Below, piece by piece: positions 56,199 to 64,000 of a DNA stretch of 64,000 bases. Each line of letters begins with the position of its first letter. The stretch's first letter is position 1. Source of the stretch: Entonaema liquescens (taxonomy: Eukaryota; Ascomycota; Sordariomycetes; Xylariales; Xylariaceae); assembly GCA_902805475.1 (NCBI GenBank), contig CADCSX010000006.1, positions 248,001-312,000 of the forward strand, given 5' to 3'. A program made the position numbers and the translations under genes. The notes beneath the pieces were generated by a model. It did not search any database and was not told the DNA's origin. It was given only the letters and a program-made list of their open reading frames with translations.

Positions 56199-57176
56199 CA
56201 CTCGTCGACCAATTTTGAACCCGACTTGATCGACTTCACTACAAAAAAAAAAAATAATAATGGCGGTCCTTCTTTTTACACGCTATTTTCCTCCGGGGCT
56301 GTGGTGACGGGAAGCCGGAGTCCATTTCTTTGATGCCTCGGAGTGCCTGGTAGAAAAGGTTGCAGGAAGTACAGGCATAAGTGGCTATTTTCATTGGTTT
56401 CATTGGTTCAAAATTGTGTGTTATGGCTCTATACCCTTTCCGGATTAGTCCCTGTCTCGAGGATTGCCCAATGCGCAATGCAGTGCAGGTGAGTTGCTTC
56501 CCTCTCTTTCCCACCCCCAGCTTCAGCTTCTCTCGCTCTTGCGCACTCTCTCATCTCCCTCAATCCTTTTCCTTCTACTCTAAGCTTTGCTTTTTGTAGC
56601 TAAGCGCAAATTCTTACTTGATATTAAAGATGGCCCATGCTCTCTTATCGTTATCTTTATTATTATTGTTCTTTTTTAGGGAACAGTGTTCACTAATGTA
56701 CACAAGCAATAACAGGTTGGTGTGTCTCAACGCTTTCTATTTGATTTCCTTCTCGCCTCCGCTCTCTATTCTCTTTTTCAACATCTCCCCGCTTTTACTG
56801 GTTGCAAGTACCTCAGTTCTCACCAGCGTGATGGCTGACCCAAGTGACTTTCAACGGGGCCTTTTTTTGGGTAGTTCCAGCACCAAAAATTCAATCTTGC
56901 AAAAAGAGAAAAAGTGGCCCGCATAACCCGCTCTGAGCAGCAGCCACAAGAGAGCGTGATGGGGCACTGTTGCTGCACTACAGGCGCTATTGTACAAGTA
57001 CATTAGTATGTACTACTCTTTTACTGGCCTTTCCCAGGCACTAATTTTCCCGTTTTCGCTCCCACGCCAATTGGTACCGGTGCACGCACCACTACTCAAA
57101 ATTGTCAGTGGAAGCTGCAGGTGCCCTGCAACGCTTCGCGCTACCTCTCCGCTCTTGCAGGGCAGGCCAGCCCAGC

Positions 57177-57245
57177 AGGTAGTAGGCAAGTAGGCAAGTA
57201 GGGTAGTAAGTAGGAGGTAGGAGGTACCTAGTAGGCCTAGGTAAG
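57177..57245. repeat. G/A-rich minisatellite-like tract (GTAGGCAA / GTAGGAG words)
   Basis: Consecutive imperfect copies of GTAGGCAA, then GTAGGAG and GTAGG words, run to the start of a CT-rich leader. The tract marks an abrupt purine-to-pyrimidine strand switch about 760 bases before SET3. Confidence 0.65.
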
Positions 57246-57249
57246 GTAA

Positions 57250-58000
57250 TCACTCTCTTTGCTTGGTGCGCATTCTCGCTCTCTTTCCCACCCTGTCTCT
57301 ACCTATTCTGCTTTCTCCCTTCTCGTACTCCTCAATTCTCTTCCCGTCCCTCATCCTCAATCTCCTCGAACAAGTCAAACACGAATTACATACTCCTGGT
57401 CCCCAAGCGTCGAATCTTTTCAGATACTCCTAAACTTAACTTAATCCCGGACTCGTCATTCACTCCCGATCCGTTCCAATTCCTTTTTTCCTCGAGGCGC
57501 ATTCTTCTTCAAGCCAAGGAAAACGAAAAAGCTCGAATTTGCCATTTCTCGTCGCCACGTCCCTTTCGCGACCACGTATTGGAATCACCATTCTACCATT
57601 TTATTCAACACATACTATCGGGATATACTCCTTTCTTGACATCTACGACTAGACAACTGGATCTTTATATTCGTCCTACGTCAATACGTCGAGTTTTCTT
57701 TTGTTTCCGGGAATCTTCTTTGTTTCCTCACCTGCGCCCATTTTTTCGAGTCTGGACGTGTCAGATCTACCACACAGCAATAACAACAATCCTCCCAACG
57801 CGCCGCGCACTGATATACAGCTCTTCGACACCGACGTATGATTTCCTTGCCAGTCGTTTCCGATTATTCGAGTCCCAAGAAGTCGATTACATCCACGCCG
57901 GACCCGGATTCGTCGTCATGCCATCCGGGCTTCTACGATAAAACCCTATTTCCCTACGTAAACCTCGCCGACAATCACCTCGTGGGGTGTATGATAGATT
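57250..58000 (+). promoter_or_regulatory. CT-rich promoter/leader of SET3 with upstream ORFs
   Basis: A long pyrimidine-rich region with scattered CTC and TTC words, typical of fungal transcription start zones. If transcribed it contains upstream ORFs at 57579-57941 (120 codons) and 57838-58065 (75 codons); the latter overlaps the SET3 start codon in another frame. Confidence 0.5.
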
Positions 58001-60799
58001 ATGACAGACAGGACCTCATCATTGCCTACGCAATCAGTGACCCCGAGTCAGACGGCCGTGCTTAGCCCTAAATCCACCCCTACCTTACCGAACCATGTCT
58101 CGCACAAGGTCCAGGGAGCGATCGAGGAAGAACCATACACGATTAAGTGTATCTGCGGCTTCGCTGACGATGACGGGAACACCATCTATTGCGAAACGTG
58201 CGATACCTGGCAACATATCGAATGCTACTACCCTCACAACATTGCTGAGGCCTTGCGGGAAGATTTTGCTCACTCTTGTGTTGAGTGCAAATCCAGACCG
58301 CTCGATCGCCAAGGGGCCTTCGAGAGACAACAACTTCGACGGAGCAAACCAAGTACGACTGAGGCATCTGAACGAAAAGTCAAACGACCACCAACGAAAA
58401 CTACAAAAAAGAAGACTAAACCAATAGACCTTGGGCCAAGTGGCCAAATCAATCTCGACATTCACTCCAAATATCCCCAAGACCATCCTCCCGTTCATCA
58501 ACATAAAAAGTCAAAAAGTACACACAGACCTAGTCAATCAATCAGCTCACAAAATCCGAAACGTAGCCCTTCGTACGGGCAAAAGACAGGGAATCCCCAC
58601 GGTCATCCGCCCAGTCCCGCCACAACACCTCCAGATCTCCCTCACGAACTTGAAATACAATATTCGAATGCCTTTATAAACTTGTATAAAGACGACCGCG
58701 ATGTACCTATCGTTCAAACGAATTCATTTGCAAGCCTGTCTATATCAAACGTACTATCGTTGTGGCTGCGAGATCATGACAAATTGAAAGCGGAAACAGG
58801 GTGTGAATTTGATGATGTCTTCCAGTCTTTACCACCCAATATTGACTCGCTTAAAATTACACCACGGGTTGAATCTAGAAAGTTGCCGGTTGGATCGGAC
58901 ACAATCGTACACTGGCAGCATCTCAGGACGTCCGAAACTATTGACAAAAATGTACCTTTGATGGAATTAAATGGTCAAATTGGGATACAAAAGGAGTACT
59001 GCCAGGACCCAGAAAATCGATGGCAGGAATTAAGCACGCCGCTACCATTTGTTTTCTTTCATCCTATGCTCCCTATTTACATTGACACCCGAAAAGAAGG
59101 CTCTTTTGCTCGTTATGTGCGGCGAAGCTGTAAGCCAAACGCGGTGCTCGATACCTACTTATCTGATGGCTCCGAGTATCATTTCTGGCTGGTTAGCGAT
59201 CGACGGATATTACCTGCCGAGCAGATTACGATTCCATGGGAGTTTAACCTTCAGAAGGACGTAGCGCGGAGATGGGAACAATTGCTCGGCCTTGGAGATG
59301 AGGAAGTAGGTGCGCAACCCGAGTATAACGAAAAAGAGATGGAGACATACCAAAGTATTGCTTCCTGGGTTCATGCTGTGCTTTCTGAATATGGAGGGTG
59401 TGCATGCGATTTAGGGCCCGACTGCGCGTTTGCTCGTTTTCATCGAACCTATATATTCAAGCCACAACAACAATCGAGAGAAACCAAAGGCACGAAAAAG
59501 AAGTCCCGAAAGACCAAAGCCAGCGCCATCTCACCGACAAGTACTGGCCATGCAACTAATAGCCGTGCCCCTAGTGAGGGTCATGGCGATGATGGTGTGG
59601 ACAACGATTCCGGGTCTTCCCGTAGCAAACCTCCCAGCCGAGATATGACCCCAGCACCACGGCAGGGTTCTTTTGATACGCTAGGCGTCTTGACTGAACT
59701 CACAGATAGAGATAAGCGAAAGGTTCAAATGGTCGAGGACTCGTTCCGTCGTATGGAGCAGCAACAACAACCTCCACGGAAGAAGAAGCGAACTTCGGAT
59801 GGTTCTGGCAATTCTAATCCCACAGCAAAGCCCAAGCTAAGAGGTTCGTTTAGTCATCCCGGGGGTCTTTCTAACGGAGGTTCAGAACGTCGCTACGTTG
59901 ACGCCGGTACTTCGAGGAGTATATCTGGTTCCCCATCCAGCGCAGTATCGCCAAACACGATTATCCATTTCAAACAACACGATTCGCGTCATCTCTCAAC
60001 ACGGGCTCCTGCACGACGTTCTTCCCAGGGAGTCCGACCTGAATATCGCGACGTTTCTGTCCAAACGGACCCGGTGGATGGTGAATGGTTCAGTGGTGAA
60101 TGTCAAACGCCGAAACCAAAGAGACGAGTTGTGTCATTGTCGAAACGTTTACTGGAATCTCGACATCGCTTGCGGGCAGATGAGGAACGGAAGAGAAAAG
60201 TCAGCTCTGCGTCTCCTATTTCGGCAACATCTGCGATTGTCAAGATGGACTTGGATTCTCCGACGGTGGAGCAAAGTTCGACGCCAGCTGTCCCTGAAAC
60301 CGGAAAGCTGGACAAGCCAACAACGCCTCAGGTCGACTCGTCCAGTGACATTCCTATGGAGGATGTGCCGGTGTCGCCTACGGATGTTAAAAGTTCCCCA
60401 GTCTTGATTCCGGTAATACCTAAGCCGATAAAAAACAAGTCGCCCGAACTACGTGTTCAAATGCCACCTGTGCCTGCATTTAACGGCACGGTAGCCCCTA
60501 CTGTCACGACTCCACTATCGGCCTCCGGGACTCCGATTCAATCACCATTTTCCGGTAGCAATCTGCCCAGTCCATTTGCACCGGCATCAGTCAATGGCGT
60601 TGCGGTCCATCCCAGCCCGATTAAGAAGAAGCTTAGTTTGAGCGATTATACAAAAAGCAGGATGAACAAGGCAGCGGCGGCAAAGCCAGCAGGGGCTTCT
60701 TTAAAGCCGCCAAGTACTGTCTTAGAGGAGGCTAAATCACCAACGGGCTCAGATATCGCTACTCTAGAAACGCCTGTCGCTGATAAAAGCGCTGAATAA
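58001..60799 (+). CDS. SET3: Set3-type PHD finger and SET domain protein
   Basis: A subunit of the Set3 histone deacetylase complex family, which reads H3K4 methylation and represses or delays transcription. It is a single exon of 932 residues. The PHD finger is at about 48-97 (KCICGFADDDGNTIYCETC, then CDTWQHIECYYP and HSCVECK). The SET domain is at about 290-415: LNGQIGIQKEYCQDPENRW, FVFFHPMLPIYIDTRKEG, ARYVRRSCKPNAVLDTYL and ILPAEQITIPWEF. The RRSCKPN motif replaces the canonical NHSCxPN, as in Set3/MLL5 proteins, which are thought to lack methyltransferase activity. Long Ser/Pro/Lys-rich disordered regions and a basic patch PRKKKRTSD (a nuclear signal candidate) follow. Two stops just upstream of ATG 58001 (TGA, TAG) fix the start. 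Confidence 0.92.
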   Translation: MTDRTSSLPTQSVTPSQTAVLSPKSTPTLPNHVSHKVQGAIEEEPYTIKCICGFADDDGNTIYCETCDTWQHIECYYPHNIAEALREDFAHSCVECKSRPLDRQGAFERQQLRRSKPSTTEASERKVKRPPTKTTKKKTKPIDLGPSGQINLDIHSKYPQDHPPVHQHKKSKSTHRPSQSISSQNPKRSPSYGQKTGNPHGHPPSPATTPPDLPHELEIQYSNAFINLYKDDRDVPIVQTNSFASLSISNVLSLWLRDHDKLKAETGCEFDDVFQSLPPNIDSLKITPRVESRKLPVGSDTIVHWQHLRTSETIDKNVPLMELNGQIGIQKEYCQDPENRWQELSTPLPFVFFHPMLPIYIDTRKEGSFARYVRRSCKPNAVLDTYLSDGSEYHFWLVSDRRILPAEQITIPWEFNLQKDVARRWEQLLGLGDEEVGAQPEYNEKEMETYQSIASWVHAVLSEYGGCACDLGPDCAFARFHRTYIFKPQQQSRETKGTKKKSRKTKASAISPTSTGHATNSRAPSEGHGDDGVDNDSGSSRSKPPSRDMTPAPRQGSFDTLGVLTELTDRDKRKVQMVEDSFRRMEQQQQPPRKKKRTSDGSGNSNPTAKPKLRGSFSHPGGLSNGGSERRYVDAGTSRSISGSPSSAVSPNTIIHFKQHDSRHLSTRAPARRSSQGVRPEYRDVSVQTDPVDGEWFSGECQTPKPKRRVVSLSKRLLESRHRLRADEERKRKVSSASPISATSAIVKMDLDSPTVEQSSTPAVPETGKLDKPTTPQVDSSSDIPMEDVPVSPTDVKSSPVLIPVIPKPIKNKSPELRVQMPPVPAFNGTVAPTVTTPLSASGTPIQSPFSGSNLPSPFAPASVNGVAVHPSPIKKKLSLSDYTKSRMNKAAAAKPAGASLKPPSTVLEEAKSPTGSDIATLETPVADKSAE

Positions 60800-62613
60800 T
60801 CTCTTGCTAGAAGACATATGCTGAGCCGGGAATACATGTAATATACAGAGGGACGTTCTAGATACCCGACAGTACCCTTATGCGGCGTATCTTTCAACTA
60901 CATTTTGGCCTCAGGTCCTCGTATAGGGTACTAGGGTCTTAAGCGGTGGACACGTCGAATGGGTAACGTCATTTTCTGCGTTAGGCGTTGGGGTAGGTTT
61001 TAAATGGGGATATGGTGTGGTCCACGACGGGGCATCGGCATGAAGATCTTCCAAAAGATATCGGTTTTGTTTTCCTTATCATTAGATTCGGTACGAATCA
61101 AATTCTTAACGCGTTACGGCGCGAGGGGGCTTAACACGGCTTGGCTTGGTGGGACATCATATGAACAGGACTTAACGTTGATGAGCTGGCCATTCCGACT
61201 GCTCAGGTTGTGCTGATAGCAAGCAATACAGCTTTGGGGCAGCGGGTAGTCACGAGGACTGGAAAGGGGCGGAGTCCAAAAGGTGTAGAGATTCGTATGT
61301 CTATATGTACTACTACTTGAAGTCGAGATCTTAGTGGCAGAAAGTAGGGAGGTTGATACCCACAGCTTCACAACTAATGTGAGCTGATTGGGACTTATGA
61401 AAGATAACGTTGTGCCTTGATGAATTACTTGGGCCTACTTGATGTTTCCATGTGTTGTATTCTCCCAGATAGGTGAGCAAGTTTCTCACCGGTTTTGTTT
61501 AGGTTATCTCGATGTACAGTAAGGTGAGCAGGATGGATAGGCTGATGGTGGTATGATATGGACTGCTTTCTCTGCGTATATTTAACGCTGGAACGAGGTA
61601 TACGTCTAGCTGAGTAGATGGCCGAAGAGAAGGCATGAGATAATCAGTAGGGGAACGTAAGGATAGGAGTGGTAAATGAGGTGAAAATAATAATAGGTAT
61701 GGCCTTTGAAATGTACCCGATACACAATACATGGGAACCATGGATTGCTTCTCTACCCTATACCTACCTACGCATGTGTCTAACTGCGAGTATATTGGTA
61801 CACATATGTTTTTGTCGATCCGGATAGAGCCGTGCTTTGTTGCCTATTTAATAGGGCGTGTTATATGCAAGCAGATATGTCAGTTTACGCGTGGTAGTAA
61901 CGTGGCGTCCTTATTGTATATTCATTTGGTCCATAGGAAGTCGAAGTATATGGTACTCCCCTAAGTTGATATGCGCATAATATTTTGCCTCGGACCAATC
62001 GCCTTCTTGCCTCAAATGCTCGTATGATGTAAGATCTTCCTTCAAGTGTACAGGTGATGGTATATACATTTTTGGTTGGGACATATTACCTATCGCGACC
62101 TCATCCGGGGTACGTAGTAGATTACCTAGGCTGGGTAAGGTAGCTTTTGTTATTAAGGTGAGACATAGAGCTGAGACAATGCTGTATTTTCGACCTGGGC
62201 TGCAACCTGACTTATCATGTAGCACTTAAGAGACATGGTCTGCATGCAACCTATGTGCTTGTATGCGCATATAGAAGGTCTCTATATTGGTCGGGAAGAT
62301 CCTAGGCCGGGGTATCACTAGCTCTTAGCCTTGACTATAACACGAGGTATGGGATTTCGGCTCCTTGTCTGGGCGACTACTGCAGGTCTTAACGGGGTAA
62401 AATGGGATTCGAGTTTAATCCAGTTTAGTTTCTACAGGGTCATAGTTACATATTAGGGAATGTGGGATACGGCTTGGAAATCAACGATCTGATTATTGGC
62501 AGATCTCGCATGAGTCTTATATACGTGGTCTAGCTAGGGTTCCATTTTTGTACAACGATTTGCAACGGAGTATGCAATGGGTATCTATAGAAGTAGCCTA
62601 GTCAAACTTTTGG
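60800..62613. other. Intergenic between convergent SET3 and ALG7
   Basis: About 1.8 kb with no supportable gene; both 3' UTRs should be here. Short plus- and minus-strand frames have no domain resemblance. Confidence 0.5.
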
Positions 62614-64000
62614 CTAAACAGCACTTCTGATATTTAGATTATCCTCCCTAAAGATGAGGAGGGCCAGCTTGTGTCTGACGAACAGGCCGAACAAACCTAG
62701 TACTACTTGCATGGCTGTAAGCTCTTTAGCAAGTCTATCCTCACGCATTGGGCCTCGCCAAACCAGCCAGAGGTTTAGAATCGTGAGGTTGCTCGTCTCC
62801 TCAATTAGACCCTGTTCGTCTTCTTTGAGACGCAATAACTTGAGCTGCGACAATAATCGCAGGGCCTTTTCAATGATAGGACGGGGCTGCTTGTCTTTCT
62901 CCCACTTGGTCACACTTGGCTCTAGTAGGCCAGTCCGCGCGTTAAAGTGAGGCAGGCGGTGACGTGGGCACGGGATCAGTCCGAATAGCTGGGGTGTGCT
63001 GTAGACAAAATTGAAGATCTGGGGAACCAGCAACAGAATCAACGTCTTCGAAAAATGGCCTAGGATACTAACCACCACGAATACCATGCCAGCGAAGTAG
63101 CAGTACGTATCTCCACAGAAGACACGGGCAGGATACCAATTATGGATCAACAACGCGAAACTCACACCTAGGAAGGGTAGAAGGAAGTAGAGGGAGAACA
63201 AGTGTGAGTCGGTAGCCGGGTGAGGGTATGGAGTGAGTAGGTAGAGCGCATCATTGAATGCGAGAAGTAGCGCAATGACAATGCTCTGGCTGACCTCAAT
63301 GCCATTGATTCCGGCCAGAATGTTGATGCTGTTGGGACTGAAGATGGAAAAGGCTGACATGTATCCATAGTAGAGAATTCCAAGATCGAACAGCTCGCGG
63401 CCAACATATGGTTGGAGAAAGGTAGGGAGAACAATCGAAGTAACGCCGAAATCGATGAAGTAGATAACGAGAAGAGGGAGGGAGGCAAAGGCAGGGATGA
63501 AGAATTTATGCCGCCAGCGGATATCGAAAAGGTCGTCACCAATTCCAAGGAGAGTAATAGACTGAAGTGAGATGATGGCAGAGAGGTAAGAGGCTAGCTA
63601 TAGGAAGGGAAGGTCATGTTAGCTGGCTATCGTCAATTAAACTTGTCAGAACCCAATTCGCGTACCTTGCTATGAGGAAACTTGTGAAGCAACCTTCCCT
63701 GCTGAACAAACTCGACATTCTTCACGACATCACGGTTTCCACCACCACTAGTAGCGACCACGATGTCCTTATAGAATGGAAAAGGTATGAAGACGATGAT
63801 GATCAATAGGTAGACCACAGCGCATATGCCACCCATGCATTCCGGTATATAGTTGCTATTGTTCACCTTGGAAAGATCGCGACCTTTCAATCCAGCTTTA
63901 ACGAATGTCGGACCGAGCCATCGTATCATGGCATAGGAAGCAGCAAATGCGATACCACTCAGAGCTAGAGAAGCAACAAGAGGCTCCCCTTCACCGTCGA
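62614..64000 (-). CDS. ALG7: UDP-GlcNAc:dolichyl-phosphate GlcNAc-1-phosphotransferase Alg7 (5' partial)
   Basis: Alg7 (DPAGT1, the tunicamycin target) transfers GlcNAc-1-phosphate to dolichyl phosphate at the ER membrane, the first step of N-glycan precursor synthesis. Two exons are seen: 64000-63666 (open to the window edge) and 63597-62614, joined in phase 0 (donor GTACGC, acceptor TATAG). Visible motifs are IRWLGPTFVKAGLKGRDL, FYKDIVVATSGGGNRDVV, GIGDDLFDIRWRHKFFIP (with the DD metal/nucleotide motif), FSPNSINILAGINGIEVSQS and GDTYCYFAGMVFVVVSILGH. Many membrane helices are evident. The C-terminus includes LNLWLVWRGPMREDRLAKEL and VRHKLALLIFRED. About 438 residues are present; probably 30 or so N-terminal residues are missing beyond the edge. 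No breaks are seen. Confidence 0.94.

Larger units (their letters stand above)
53232..57240. other. Gene-poor region upstream of SET3
   Basis: About 4 kb with many short open frames and none convincing. Two small tandem repeats and a 20-base T run (55524-55543) are present. A GC-richer part at 54550-55080 might hold a decayed gene, but I cannot assign it. Confidence 0.4.

Noticed and set aside
1..64000. CRISPR array, bacterial operon, phage or integron structure
   Set aside because: The window is fungal nuclear DNA with spliced genes; no regularly spaced repeat-spacer pattern or prokaryotic signal was seen.

Overview
The window is nuclear DNA of a filamentous ascomycete (Pezizomycotina, probably a Sordariomycete; no species is claimed). 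Genes carry short GT-AG introns, mostly 50-80 bases. The protein set is fungal: Vps52, a Gyp8-type TBC protein, eIF5B, Hsp88, Arg2, Set3, Alg7, a Zn2Cys6 regulator, BYS1 and DUF7136 secreted proteins and a GMC oxidoreductase. Intergenic DNA is long and AT-rich.

Layout. 1-16 kb holds housekeeping genes: the 3' part of VPS52, a TBC-domain Rab-GAP on the minus strand, a five-exon MMS1_N/CPSF-A-family gene and eIF5B. A striking 2.2 kb intergenic block precedes eIF5B. 17-27 kb is sparse: a secreted BYS1-type protein, a 5.8 kb gene desert carrying a MITE with a perfect 8-base target duplication, an extended SDR enzyme and a GPI-anchored DUF7136 protein. 27-38 kb looks accessory: indoleamine 2,3-dioxygenase, an orphan small gene, a FAXC/GST-like gene, a Zn2Cys6 regulator, a FAD monooxygenase and a UPF0303 protein. 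39-52 kb holds a two-RRM-like orphan, a SINE-like element, hsp88, N-acetylglutamate synthase and a secreted GMC oxidoreductase. 52-64 kb holds a 5.6 kb gene-poor stretch, SET3 and the 3' part of ALG7, which runs off the right edge.

Four conserved genes (TBC, MMS1_N/CPSF-A, eIF5B, ARG2) are broken by six events. Each is the loss of one base, five of them in short homopolymers, and each restores family-typical protein when allowed for. Because eIF5B and Arg2 are core functions, assembly or consensus error is the simplest reading. CDS spans below are conceptual gene spans across these breaks.

The most unusual non-coding signal is at 11280-11711: ten perfect CACGTG E-boxes and eight TACGTA palindromes in about 430 bases. 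They often form a composite TACGTACCnnTCACGTGA with the two palindromes exactly 11 bases apart. An array of ATTGG (CCAAT) boxes, nearly all in one orientation, follows, and several strong palindromes precede it. A second regulatory candidate is a 19-base palindrome (GGCCGGAA-N3-TTCCGGCC) present three times in the IDO promoter and once further upstream.
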